A stretch of DNA of 64,000 nucleotides from Craterostigma plantagineum. Its lineage: Eukaryota > Streptophyta > Magnoliopsida > Lamiales > Linderniaceae. The first letter of the stretch is position 1. Every line of letters starts with the position of its first letter. The stretch spans positions 1-64,000 of the forward strand of contig JAPQWV010000735.1 of the NCBI GenBank assembly GCA_027422505.1, in the 5' to 3' direction. Shown in pieces: positions 11,353 through 22,744 of this stretch. The notes under the pieces are model-generated. The model saw only the letters and a program-made list of their open reading frames with translations. It searched no databases and had not been told where the DNA came from. The position numbers were made by a program, and so were the translations under genes.

Positions 11353-14128
11353 TGTGACGACCCGCCATCTACTACTATTTTCTTACGCTAACTTACGTGA
11401 CTAAATAAAATATAAAATATATTACATAGGAAACATCGATAGAATTTTTTCGATTTTACAAAGCACACCACACCCAACTATTTTACAATACAAACATTTT
11501 TCAGATTTTACATACAATATAAACGTATTTTACAAAAACACACATAATTAAACATAACGCCCGCCGCACAGGTCGCATCCATGTACACACCACCCTCAAA
11601 AGTCACCGGAAGTTCCAGAAGGACCAGCCTCGTCATCTAAACATTTACGTACCGGATTCGCTACGTCTACAACACATAAAAACATGGGATGAGCTATAAA
11701 GCTCAGTAAGTGGAAATATGCATGTATGCACGTGCCAAAATAGCAAAGGCATCCACGCCAGTGCTTTCTAATACTATCCTCACATCATACTCATTCGTTT
11801 CTCATTTTCATCAGGGTCCATAGCTACTTACTAACCGCACCATCATATCATGAGCTCAAATCCTCTTCGGATAAAAATACGATAGTGGCCCACACTGGCT
11901 AGGATAAAATTAGGGTTTATCTCCAATCTTATCATTTACCAGGTCGCCCCTCTATCAAATTACTTTCCTGGCACTATAGTTATACTACGTGCCTTCCCAA
12001 TACCTAAATAATTTAGGTAAATATACTCGACGGTTTTACCCCCGTCATGGTGCCTTTGTAGAAGTAGCTATATTCTCATCTATTTCCATTACATATAATT
12101 CGCTTTCCACTCGAGTAATATAATGCACGCTCATTCCTCAAAATACTCAATATGATTCGTGCGTGCACATGATCATGATGCATAAATAATGCAGCAATAA
12201 ATATTCCAAACAATCGCATATAACAGATAATTCACATACCATGTATTCATCGAAGCAATTAGTCATGTAGTAATACACATATCAATCAATTTATGTGTTG
12301 CAGGTGAAATTCCCACTTACCTGATATCCTTAGCTTATCGTACGGTTAAATCGCTAACCTTCAAACCCTAATTATAGAAACATATAAAATTAGAGGTTGT
12401 TAATTTAATTATAATTTCATAAAATTAGCTTAATTTGAAAAACCTAATTTCGACTTTTATAAATTTCGAAACCCTAAAATTTATAACTCGACCTAAATTG
12501 GGAAATACCATTTCAGAGATAGATCTCTACATTATACATAAATCTCGATATCATTAATAAAATAAATGTCGATATATATATGTACAAAGGTTCGACATCT
12601 TACTCGAGATTACCATTTGAAATTCATATAACTCAAAAGCACTTCGAAATCCTCGCATCATACAACCACCTCGAGATTTCATGTCGAAATCTTTGTAAAT
12701 GTCGAAATCACTTGACATCAACATCTCGACATTTATATATATAAGGATCTCAATATTCATTGTTTGGATAGGTATCGACATTTTCAGAATAACACTCGAC
12801 ATTTCATATAAGGTCTCGACATTTCTAAAAAACTCGAAGCAATATATGTCGATACCCCACAACAAAATGTCGATATCCCATGTATTATAAATGTCGAAAC
12901 AACTCACACCATATATCGACATTTTAATTTTTCTAATCGATATTCTCATTCGACTTTATCAACTTCAAATGACCCAAGTCGATATTTATATATATATATA
13001 TATATATCCATCGAGATTATAACTTCTCAAAACATGTCGACATTTACTTAAGATCCCACCTCAAACAACAATAACATGTCGACATTTAAAAAATTCTAAA
13101 GACACATATCGACATCTTGTCTCAAACTCCCACACAAAAATCTCGAAACAATCCCACACACACATGTCGACATTTCTTTCGAATTCCTACTCGATATCTT
13201 CAAGACAAATATCAAGATCCCACACAACAAATATCGAACTCCTCTTATACAAGCCCTCGACATCTTCTTCGAAATTCCACTCGATATCTTCAACTACACA
13301 AAATACCTAACACTCATGTCGACATCTTATTTCACTCAAGATCCCATGTTATATCATAACTCGAGATTTCCACTTCTCAAAAATGTCGACATCTTCTATA
13401 CTATTCCACTTATCATGATATATCGACATCTTCATTTAATTCAACATTCACAACTACACCAGCACTCGACATTAAACAAACCCTACTCTTCCCAAATTAT
13501 AAACACTATTTCTTCCTAAACTCTCAAAATCTTTCGATCAAAACCTTATCTATCAAGAACACCTTAAATATCATATTCACTTTAAATGGTGTTCATTCTT
13601 TTCAAAACTCAAAACCCTAAAGAACATAAACTTACGTGATTTTCAAGCTTAATAACTCTTAGATAAACCAAAACCTAATTAAAAATATAAAGATTATAGT
13701 AAGAACTCTTACCAAATTCCAAATTGCGTTATGAATGATTATGAGTTGTATTCTTCGCCTTCTCTCAAACTTATTCTTTTCGCCTAATAACTTCTTTCTT
13801 TCCGTATTGTTATCATAAAGTTTCCAATTATTGTTATTATTTAAGTCTTAAATTACTTTAGGTTTTGTCTTTAGCTTTTGAAATTTGGATTCATCCTCCC
13901 ATCATTATCGTGTATTGACTTCTAAAGAATAATAATCCTTACCTAATACCATCACAAACCAATTATTAGTATTTTATTCCTTGTATTAATTATTCTTTAT
14001 AATAAAACCTCATGATCTATCCTAAAAATCTCGAATCCACTTCCACCAAAAGTCGAGCTATGTTTGTAAAAATTTCAAGATATATATCTATATAAGATGT
14101 CGATATATATTACATTGTAGAGAAGATG

Positions 14129-14162
<34 letters not shown>

Positions 14163-14504
14163 GTCGAATTAAGCTTCTAACTTCCTAAGGATTTCGAAAA
14201 TATTTCCATACAAAAATCCTTGTAGATATCGACATCACCTCATATCACATCTCGACATTCTATTTCATTGTCATCTCGACATCTTTCCATAAAGAAACCC
14301 TAAATTTCTTAATTATCACCTTTCGAAATTATTTTACTCACACAACCTAGTTTCAAAATTCCTCAAACTCAATATCTAATTTCCAAATAATGTTAGATAT
14401 CATGTAGTCACGAAATTAAATAAATACTAGATATAAAATCATATAAACACATAATATGCATGCAAATTTATTGGCCAACTTACGCACGGGACCCGGGTAT
14501 TACA
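11353..14504 (-). repeat. 5' LTR of the Tekay-type element
   Basis: 3,152 bp, nearly identical to 3552-6698, with the same tcgacat-rich zones and TA runs (about 12984-13008 and 14132-14160). Its right 2,334 bp (from 12171) are part of the tandem duplication and recur at 19074-21398. Confidence 0.93.
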
Positions 14505-14509
14505 CCTTG

Positions 14510-14700
14510 TGACGGCCGAAAAAACATTTCGGTCATCCTCTGAGGTGACCGAAATATTTGGTCGGCCGTGGCTGTCCCAGCCGAATTTGTTGTCCGACTG
14601 GGTACAGTTTCGGCCGAAATCAGATTTCGGCTCACTTGGAGGTGGCCGAAATCTATTTTCGGTTGCCTCTTAGAAGGGTCGAAATACTGTTTCGGCTCGG
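14510..14700. repeat. MULE left subterminal palindromic array, part 2
   Basis: Six units at about 32-33 bp spacing (starts near 14515, 14548, 14580, 14612, 14645, 14678), each built as ggccgaaat...atttcgg. Phase continues from 3490-3551, so the retrotransposon landed inside a pre-existing array. Confidence 0.82.
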
Positions 14701-14719
14701 GTTAAATTTTTTTTTCCAG

Positions 14720-15850
14720 ACTTGGAGAGGGTCCCGGAGGATTCCACGGGCGACATGATAAACTACAGTGAGCATTTCCACGAAGGAGGACGATTTCCGA
14801 CCGACGTGGAAGCCATTAACTGGGCGAAGGCGTCGCTATTGCTCTTGGTTTCGAGGTGATTATTTCGTCGCATAAGAAATGCGGCACAAAAAAATTGAAT
14901 AGATGTTCTCGCGGAGAACGTTATAGAGGCAAGGAGGTTGAATTGGAGAGGCTGTCGAAGTCTAACAAGTGCAGGTGTCCGTTTGTAGTCATAGCCCAGC
15001 AGGATCCAGCTACTAGGGAATTGTACATTCGTACGGGCCCACCTGAAAAATCCACTCACAATCACCCTCTGATACAGTATCCCGAGGGACACCGCCAGAC
15101 GAGTGGGTTTAGCAGCCAGGCAAAGAAGGTCGTAGAGGAAATGACTGCTGCGCAAGCGAAACCAGCACATATCCTCTCAGCGATGAGGGCTCGACACGCA
15201 GAAGATAACGCAACGATCCGACATGTATATAATTACAGAGATCATTTGATGAAGCAATATTCTGAGGGTCGAGACGTGATAAGCCAGTTGATACACCAGG
15301 CGACAGAGTCCGGATATTTTATTGAAGCGCTGAGAGACGAGGAGACTAATGTGCTGACACATGTCTTTCTCGCACACCCGGAGTCACTCGCACTGCTGAG
15401 GACGTATCCTTATTTTATTGGATTGACTCGACGTACAAGACCAATAGATATAAGATGCCTCTATTTGAGATTATAGGATGACTCCCTGTAATCACAACTT
15501 TCTGTGTGGGTTTGCCGTCATGGAGGACGAGACGGAGAGAAGTTACAGGTGGATGTTGCAGTCTATCAGGGCTATTCTAGGGCCAAGTGTCCACCCGTCG
15601 GCGATTGTGACTGATCGTGAGTTGGGCCTTGTTCGACCGGTACATATGGTATTTCCCCATTCTCACCATCTGCTGTGCACGTGGCATATTTATAAAGATG
15701 TGGAGAACAAAGTTTATTGGTTGGGGGGAAGAGCAAAAAGACCGCAGCCCACTTCACGCACAAGTCCTGGAAAGCAGTCGTGGAAAGCAGTCCTGGAAAG
15801 CAGTCGTGGAAGAGGCTGGTCCAAGTGTACCAGCATGGCATCTGTGAGGT
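14720..15850 (+). pseudogene. MULE transposase (FAR1/MURA type), frameshifted and 3'-truncated
   Basis: A probable splice acceptor (tttttccag) precedes the coding block at 14720. The first frame holds GGRFPTDVEAINWAKA. After a shift near 14832 comes LGFEVIISSHKKCG, then a WRKY-GCM1/FAR1-type zinc finger (CRCPFVV ... THNHPL) that in relatives binds terminal repeats. Further shifts near 15416 and 15476 flank the first catalytic Asp region. The next frame carries TPCNHNFLCGFAVMEDETE, SAIVTDRELGL (second Asp) and HLLCTWHIYKDVENK. Near 15755-15815 a ~24-bp tandem repeat (tggaaagcagtc words) interrupts it, and no third catalytic Glu or SWIM zinc finger follows. Both tandem copies share the breaks. 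Confidence 0.82.
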
Positions 15851-16466
15851 GTAAAAGGCCTGTGCCATCGATCTCGCTCTGCGTCTCCGGCGGGAATTGG
15901 CAGTACCACTACTTCAGCGACCGAAGCACTAACGCACGCTGCTCGCACTTCAGCAGGGGCCTCTCCTCCTCACCCATCCAGATGCGGGGCGCGATGTGCC
16001 CCAAGTAACTTAGGATCACCTCGCCATCTTGTGGACCACCTGGCTGTGGCCCCTGCACCCTCCAGGAATCGTCATCTACGACCCTGGAGCGCTTGCTCCC
16101 TATTTTATTTTTTACGAATACCCCATAAATAAATTTAATATGGTACATATATTAAGACACGACATCGCAAGTCAGATGATAATGGAGAAGGGAATTACCT
16201 GAGGAGACCGGTATCGCATTGTCGTCGGATGACTCAAACGATGCCGCATCGTAGGGCACCTCCTCATCCGCATGCGCCTCCTCATCTGCATGCGGATCGT
16301 AATCCGCATATACGGAATGAGAATCACCCGCTCGCTGCCGCCTCTCCTCCTCCCGTTCCCTACGAACGGATGCATCAACGCCGCGCGCCCTCGTATGACG
16401 CTCTACAGATCCCTCCAACGGGGGGGGGGGGGGATCTGCTGCTCCCTCCGAGTAGGGACTTCTCAC
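15825..16466 (-). pseudogene. plant mobile domain (MAIN/MAIL-like) gene fragment, two exons
   Basis: Antisense to the transposase. Exon 1 (about 16199-16466) is acidic and low-complexity and ends at a GT donor. Exon 2 starts at 16099 after an AG acceptor; phases match across the ~99-bp intron. Exon 2 carries PGGPQDGEVILSYLGHIAPRIW followed by LLKCEQRALVL, the signature start of the plant mobile domain (MAIN/MAIL, also in long-form PP7 phosphatases). A TAG at 15909-15911 stops it, but family-like sequence (TGLLHLTDAMLVHLDQ) continues to about 15825. In Arabidopsis, MAIN-type proteins act in transposon silencing. This is a 5' fragment only. The start is uncertain because a poly-G run crosses exon 1. 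Confidence 0.7.
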
Positions 16467-16497
16467 CCTTGGCGGGCAATTAGATATTTATTAAAAA

Positions 16498-16775
16498 AAA
16501 CGACCGAAACCTAAATTCGGCCGGACCATGACCCGACCGCAATCCGACTTCGGTCTGACTACGGCCGGCCGAAATCGAGGTTCGGTCGCCGAGGATCCGA
16601 CCAATATCGGATTTCGGTTCTGACGGACCCGACCGAAACACGATTTCGGCCGAATCCCCGGCGATCGGCGAACGGTTTCTGTCTGCCAAGTCACGACCGA
16701 AACCGAATTTCGGTCGGTCCTGACTCGACCGAAATCACGTTTCGGTCGTGACTTGGCCGGCCAAAATTTCGCTTC
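16498..16775. repeat. MULE right subterminal palindromic array
   Basis: Eight or nine units at 31-33 bp spacing (near 16503, 16534, 16567, 16598, 16630, 16662, 16695, 16727, 16758). The common core is gaccgaaa, then 3-5 variable bases, then atttcggtc. The unit matches the left array but lies at the other end of the element. Confidence 0.85.
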
Positions 16776-16899
16776 GACCGTGCCGTTTTTCGCCCTATTT
16801 TGCGTCCGATCGACCGTTTTTCAGCCTATTTCGACCCATTTTCGACAATCTATCTACATACGAATGAATTTTACGACAATTTTCTTATCAATCGTGGCA

Positions 16900-17147
16900 G
16901 CGCCCCCTTTCCCTTTCCCTTTCCTTGTCGTCGATCCATTGCGATTTGCAAAATTCTCTGTTTTTTTGTCTGATTTGGATGTGTGATTTGAAAAGTGTTG
17001 CGTAGTAAAGGTCTTTAAATAGAAATTCTTACTTTTTATTATATTTTACCTTTTTAAATTAATTTAAGTAACATAGGGGCAAAAATGTCTTTTTCCAGCC
17101 CTTTAGGGGCGGTAACAAGTAAAAAGGGGCGGTAAATAGTAACTCCC
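16900..17147 (-). repeat. MULE right terminal inverted repeat
   Basis: Inverted counterpart of 3171-3385, ending ggtaaatagtaactcc just before the atatctaatt flank. Confidence 0.8.
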
Positions 17148-17427
17148 ATATCTAATTGTATAAAAATTTGCAAGTCATATATCCATGTCAGAAATTTTTT
17201 CACATAAGTACCCGTTCGACTGCGTGTACCATTTCCTATCTTGGCGTACCTTTTTATATGTGTATTGTGTACCACGTCACACATTTATATGCTACCCATA
17301 TATGGTATCTATATACTACCTTGCTGCTGACCTGTATGATGTACTATTTTTTCTTACTGTACTATGTACCACAATACGTTTTAATGGTACCTAAATATGG
17401 ATGTACGTTGCGGCGGGCAGGTATCAA
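17148..17427. other. MULE flank, no gene seen
   Basis: AT-rich sequence between the MULE and the Copia-type LTR. I recognise nothing in it beyond the target-site duplication at its left edge. Confidence 0.5.
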
Positions 17428-17655
17428 TGTTGCCTAGGTTTGAGTTGTTTGCTCAGACTTTGAGCTTTTGTCTCCTTTGGTAATTGCATGTATTGCCAAA
17501 GAGAAATGAGACAACACGCTATAGTTTGAAAAAAAAATTAAGATAGTAGTCTTGAGATTTCGTGCTCTTTGCTCTTGTTCTTCTCTCTTGGACTCTCTTT
17601 GAATGTGTGCTTGTTTGCTCTAGGATCCTTGTGTTTTTCTGCCCTTCTAGTGTGT

Positions 17656-17662
17656 ATTTATA
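17656..17662 (-). promoter_or_regulatory. TATA box of the Copia-type LTR
   Basis: Reads TATAAAT in the context GGGAGGCTATAAATACAC on the minus strand, in the expected position between U3 and R. It recurs in the copy near 24546-24552 and in the LTR fragment at 26668-26853. Confidence 0.65.
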
Positions 17663-17799
17663 GCCTCCCAAACTTGATATAGCTATTAGACATATTAAAC
17701 TAGCCGTTGGAAGCTTTTGTCTTCATATGGTCAATGATGTCATTGCTTGTACTTGCTGCAGTAAGGGGCTTATACCTCAGTGCAGTAGTTGACCACTCA

Positions 17800-18060
17800 A
17801 TCCAGTAATTGACCGGACCAGTCTGAGATCGTACTAGTCAGATACCGGGCCAGTCCAGACTGAGATCGGCCACTCCAGTCTGGGACCGAACAGTCAGTCT
17901 GAGACAGGCCAGTCTGGACCGAAATCAGACCAGTCCAGACTGAGACCGACCAGTCCAGAGTGAGACCGACCAGTCCAGACCGAGATCGGTCATTCCAGTC
18001 CAGTCCAGTCCAGTCTGAGACCAGGACCGAGACCGAGACTGGGTGGACTATCAGTTGACC
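17800..18060. repeat. minisatellite in Copia-type LTR U3
   Basis: About ten degenerate ~22-bp units of the type gaccagtccagactgagacc, with a local 5-bp ccagt expansion near 17995-18015. Its open frame on the minus strand is low-complexity and not a gene. The U3 position suggests binding sites or slippage-driven growth. Confidence 0.8.
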
Positions 18061-18234
18061 GCGTTGACTAGGGTTGACCGGCAGTTGACCGACCCGATTT
18101 TGTCGTCCTGAGCTCATATTTGATATCTGTTTTTTCGGACCGAGCTCATCTACACACTTAATTAAATATGTTATTAACACAATAATAAGTTTTATGTTCG
18201 ACAAAACTAGATTGCTAGATATTATAATCCAACA

Positions 18235-19073
18235 ATCTCCCCCTTTTTTATTTACGCAAAATTTTGAAATGAAAGCATGTCTACCAACATTCTCCCCCTT
18301 TTTGTGATAAATAAAGAACCATTTTTCTCATTAAAAAATAAAGGCGCTCGCCCTCTCAAAAATAAATAGAGCTCCACCTAAATCTATTAACGATTTGAAA
18401 CCGGTTCATAGTGAAAGCGTGAAGAAAAATAAATGAATGAAGTTTATACTTTCATCCTCACATCTCAAAAGATATAAAATCAAGATGGCTTTTATTAAAA
18501 AAATGGTTCAACACAAAAGCAAGAGTTATATTAAATTCAAACTGGGGCGGAACGCAATGCTGAACTTCGTCGAATAAACTGCTTTCATCCGGGACAAACT
18601 AGACTGTAAAATTTATACCAGTGCGTTTCTCTGCGAATCCAGTTTCTGATAACAATGATGTACCAGAATTTAGATGTATGAGCACAAAGCAATTCCGTTT
18701 CTTGCGAAACTGCTGCAGTAGACGTTGGTTGAACTTCAGCGAATAAACTGCTTTTCTCCAAGCATGACCGGACATTGATTTCATATAGTTGCGATCACCT
18801 ACAAGTCTAGTTTGCACAGAAATTTAGAAATCGGAATTTGGACATCTGAGCAAGAAGTTATATCATTTCCCCAATCTTGTGCAATCTGCCAAAACTTCAA
18901 CTTTGCATATAAGGGTTAAACATGATTTTTTAGAAATGATTTTTCGAACCTAAACTGATCTAAATGCTTTTGCAAGAACAGCCTGCTCTTATAACTCTTG
19001 TTAGGATCATTTTATGCGTTTAAATGGGGTGGATAAACACTTTTGAAAACTTTTAAGATACTTCAGTTGCAAT
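18235..19073 (-). mobile_element. Copia-type internal 3' remnant, noncoding
   Basis: Sequence internal to the 3' LTR. No pol motif is readable; it resembles the long 3' untranslated zone of SIRE-like elements. The region ends at the duplication junction. Confidence 0.45.
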
Positions 19074-21398
19074 GATCATGATGCATAAATAATGCAGCAA
19101 TAAATATTCCAAACAATCGCATATAACAGATAATTCACATACCATGTACTCATCGAAGCAATTAGTCATGTAGTAATACACATATCAATCAATTTATGTG
19201 TTGCAGGTGAAATTCCCACTTACCTGATATCCTTAGCTTATCGTACGGTTAAATCGCTAACCTTCAAACCCTAATTATAGAAACATATAAAATTAGAGGT
19301 TGTTAATTTAATTATAATTTCATAAAATTAGCTTAATTTGAAAAACCTAATTTCGACTTTTATAAATTTCGAAACCCTAAAATTTATAACTCGACCTAAA
19401 TTGGGAAATACCATTTCAGAGATAGATCTCTACATTATACATAAATCTCGATATCATTAATAAAATAAATGTCGATATATATATGTACAAAGGTTCGACA
19501 TCTTACTCGAGATTACCATTTGAAATTCATATAACTCAAAAGCACTTCGAAATCCTCGCATCATACAACCACCTCGAGATTTCATGTCGAAATCTTTGTA
19601 AATGTCGAAATCACTTGACATCAACATCTCGACATTTATATATATAAGGATCTCAATATTCATTGTTTGGATAGATATCGACATTTTCAGAATAACACTC
19701 GACATTTCATATAAGGTCTCGACATTTCTAAAAAACTCGAAGCAATATATGTCGATACCCCACAACAAAATGTCGATATCCCATGTATTATAAATGTCGA
19801 AACAACTCACACCATATATCGACATTTTAATTTTTCTAATCGATATTCTCATTCGACTTTATCAACTTCAAATGACCCAAGTCGATATTTATATATATAT
19901 ATATATATCCATCGAGATTATAACTTCTCAAAACATGTCGACATTTACTTAAGATCCCACCTCAAACAACAATAACATGTCGACATTTAAAAAATTCTAA
20001 AGACACATATCGACATCTTGTCTCAAACTCCCACACAAAAATCTCGAAACAATCCCACACACACATGTCGACATTTCTTTCGAATTCCTACTCGATATCT
20101 TCAAGACAAATATCAAGATCCCACACAACAAATATCGAACTCCTCTTATACAAGCCCTCGACATCTTCTTCGAAATTCCACTCGATATCTTCAACTACAC
20201 AAAATACCTAACACTCATGTCGACATCTTATTTCACTCAAGATCCCATGTTATATCATAACTCGAGATTTCCACTTCTCAAAAATGTCGACATCTTCTAT
20301 ACTATTCCACTTATCATGATATATCGACATCTTCATTTAATTCAACATTCACAACTACACCAACACTCGACATTAAACAAACCCTACTCTTCCCAAATTA
20401 TAAACACTATTTCTTCCTAAACTCTCAAAATCTTTCGATCAAAACCTTATCTATCAAGAACACCTTAAAATCATATTCACTTTAAATGGTGTTCATTCTT
20501 TTCAAAACTCAAAACCCTAAAGAACATAAACTTACGTGATTTTCAAGCTTAATAACTCTTAGATAAACCAAAACCTAATTAAAAATATAAAGATTATAGT
20601 AAGAACTCTTACCAAATTCCAAATTGCGTTATGAATGATTATGAGTTGTATTCTTCGCCTTCTCTCAAACTTATTCTTTTCGCCTAATAACTTCTTTCTT
20701 TCCGTATTGTTATCATAAAGTTTCCAATTATTGTTATTATTTAAGTCTTAAATTACTTTAGGTTTTGTCTTTAGCTTTTGAAATTTGGATTCATCCTCCC
20801 ATCATTATCGTGTATTGACTTCTAAAGAATAATAATCCTTACCTAATACCATCACAAACCAATTATTAGTATTTTATTCCTTGTATTAATTATTCTTTAT
20901 AATAAAACCTCATGATCTATCCTAAAAATCTCGAATCCACTTCCACCAAAAGTCGAGCTATGTTTGTAAAAATTTCAAGATATATATCTATATAAGATGT
21001 CGATATATATTACATTGTAGAGAAGATGTCGATATATATATATATATATATATAATGTCGAATTAAGCTTCTAACTTCCTAAGGATTTCGAAAATATTTC
21101 CATACAAAAATCCTTGTAGATATCGACATCACCTCATATCACATCTCGACATTCTATTTCATTGTCATCTCGACATCTTTCCATAAAGAAACCCTAAATT
21201 TCTTAATTATCACCTTTCGAAATTATTTTACTCACACAACCTAGTTTCAAAATTCCTCAAACTCAATATCTAATTTCCAAATAATGTTAGATATCATGTA
21301 GTCACGAAATTAAATAAATACTAGATATAAAATCATATAAACACATAATATGCATGCAAATTTATTGGCCAACTTACGCACGGGACCCGGGTATTACA
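19074..21398 (-). repeat. truncated Tekay LTR created by the duplication
   Basis: A copy of 12171-14504 ending at the same LTR terminus and followed by CCTTG (21399-21403). It has no partner LTR or internal region, so it is not an independent insertion. Confidence 0.92.
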
Positions 21399-21613
21399 CC
21401 TTGTGACGGCCGAAAAAACATTTCGGTCATCCTCTGAGGTGACCGAAATATTTGGTCGGCCGTGGCTGTCCCAGCCGAATTTGTTGTCCGACTGGGTACA
21501 GTTTCGGCCGAAATCAGATTTCGGCTCACTTGGAGGTGGCCGAAATCTATTTTCGGTTGCCTCTTAGAAGGGTCGAAATACTGTTTCGGCTCGGGTTAAA
21601 TTTTTTTTTCCAG

Positions 21614-22744
21614 ACTTGGAGAGGGTCCCGGAGGATTCCACGGGCGACATGATAAACTACAGTGAGCATTTCCGCGAAGGAGGACGATTTCCGACCGACG
21701 TGGAAGCCATTAACTGGGCGAAGGCGTCGCTATTGCTCTTGGTTTCGAGGTGATTATTTCGTCGCATAAGAAATGCGGCACAAAAAAATTGAATAGATGT
21801 TCTCGCGGAGAACGTTATAGAGGCAAGGAGGTTGAATTGGAGAGGCTGTCGAAGTCTAACAAGTGCAGGTGTCCGTTTGTAGTCATAGCCCAGCAGGATC
21901 CAGCTACTAGGGAATTGTACATTCGTACGGGCCCACCTGAAAAATCCACTCACAATCACCCTCTGATACAGTATCCCGAGGGACACCGCCAGACGAGTGG
22001 GTTTAGCAGCCAGGCAAAGAAGGTCGTAGAGGAAATGACTGCTGCGCAAGTGAAACCAGCACATATCCTCTCAGCGATGAGGGCTCGACACGCAGAAGAT
22101 AACGCAACGATCCGACATGTATATAATTACAGAGATCATTTGATGAAGCAATATTCTGAGGGTCGAGACGTGATAAGCCAGTTGATACACCAGGCGACAG
22201 AGTCCGGATATTTTGTTGAAGCGCTGAGAGACGAGGAGACTAATGTGCTGACACATGTCTTTCTCGCACACCCGGAGTCACTCGCACTGCTGAGGACGTA
22301 TCCTTATTTTATTGGATTGACTCGACGTACAAGACCAATAGATATAAGATGCCTCTATTTGAGATTATAGGATGACTCCCTGTAATCACAACTTTCTGTG
22401 TGGGTTTGCCGTCATGGAGGACGAGACGGAGAGAAGTTACAGGTGGATGTTGCAGTCTATCAGGGCTATTCTAGGGCCAAGTGTCCACCCGTCGGCGATT
22501 GTGACTGATCGTGAGTTGGGCCTTGTTCGACCGGTACATATGGTATTTCCCCATTCTCACCATCTGCTGTGCACGTGGCATATTTATAAAGATGTGGAGA
22601 ACAAAGTTTATTGGTTGGGGGGAAGAGCAAAAAGACCGCAGCCCACTTCACGCACAAGTCCTGGAAAGCAGTCGTGGAAAGCAGTCCTGGAAAGCAGTCG
22701 TGGAAGAGGCTGGTCCAAGTGTACCAGCATGGCATCTGTGAGGT
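21614..22744 (+). pseudogene. MULE transposase remnant, second copy
   Basis: Same blocks as the remnant at 14720-15850 (zinc finger CRCPFVV...THNHPL, SAIVTDRELGL, LLCTWHIYKDVENK) and the same three frameshifts. It was therefore already broken when duplicated. Amino acid differences include an Ala-to-Val (AAQVKPAH) and an Ile-to-Val change. Confidence 0.82.

Larger units (their letters stand above)
3552..14504 (-). mobile_element. Ty3-gypsy chromovirus (Tekay/Del type), full-length, decayed coding region
   Basis: A complete element of 10,953 bp on the minus strand with both LTRs, primer site, polypurine tract, gag-pol and chromodomain. Flanking CCTTG at 3547-3551 and 14505-14509 is the 5-bp target duplication. 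Domain order PR-RT-RNase H-IN plus a C-terminal chromodomain ending EATWERE...YPELF places it with chromoviruses, best fit Tekay/Del. The LTRs differ at roughly fifteen sites over ~3.15 kb by eye, so insertion was recent. The coding region has two in-frame stops and two frameshifts. Confidence 0.92.
3171..17147. mobile_element. Mutator-like element (MULE) interrupted by an LTR retrotransposon
   Basis: The ends are long imperfect inverted repeats that share the sequence around accgcccc, a second nearby accgcccc, and the block atttctatttaaag. Flanks are atatctaact (3161-3170) and atatctaatt (17148-17157), a 9-10 bp duplication with one mismatch, as expected for Mutator. Without the inserted retrotransposon (3552-14504) it is about 3 kb. 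Inside are subterminal palindromic repeat arrays, a broken transposase on + and plant-mobile-domain exons on -. It is probably non-autonomous now. Confidence 0.85.
17428..18234 (-). repeat. Copia-type 3' LTR
   Basis: 807 bp bounded by TGTTG...CAACA in minus orientation. The adjoining sequence at 18235 reads as a polypurine tract (AAAAAAGGGGGAGAT) on the minus strand, so this is a 3' LTR. A second gggggagaa run follows at about 18290, a layout common in SIRE-like elements. The LTR holds a TATA-like box and a minisatellite. Copia assignment is by ends and tract only. Confidence 0.7.
12171..19073 (+). repeat. tandem segmental duplication 1, unit A
   Basis: 6,903 bp repeated head-to-tail as 19074-25965 at very high identity. 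The unit starts in the middle of the Tekay 5' LTR and ends inside a Copia-type element. The junction at 19072-19074 joins ttgcaat to gatcatg with a 2-bp AT overlap. Confidence 0.93.

Noticed and set aside
16498..16775. CRISPR-like array of palindromic repeats
   Set aside because: Units are degenerate and contiguous with no unique spacers of fixed size, the context is a plant MULE, and there are no cas genes.
17797..18204. Trp/Ser-rich protein on the minus strand
   Set aside because: Pure translation of the 22-bp LTR minisatellite.
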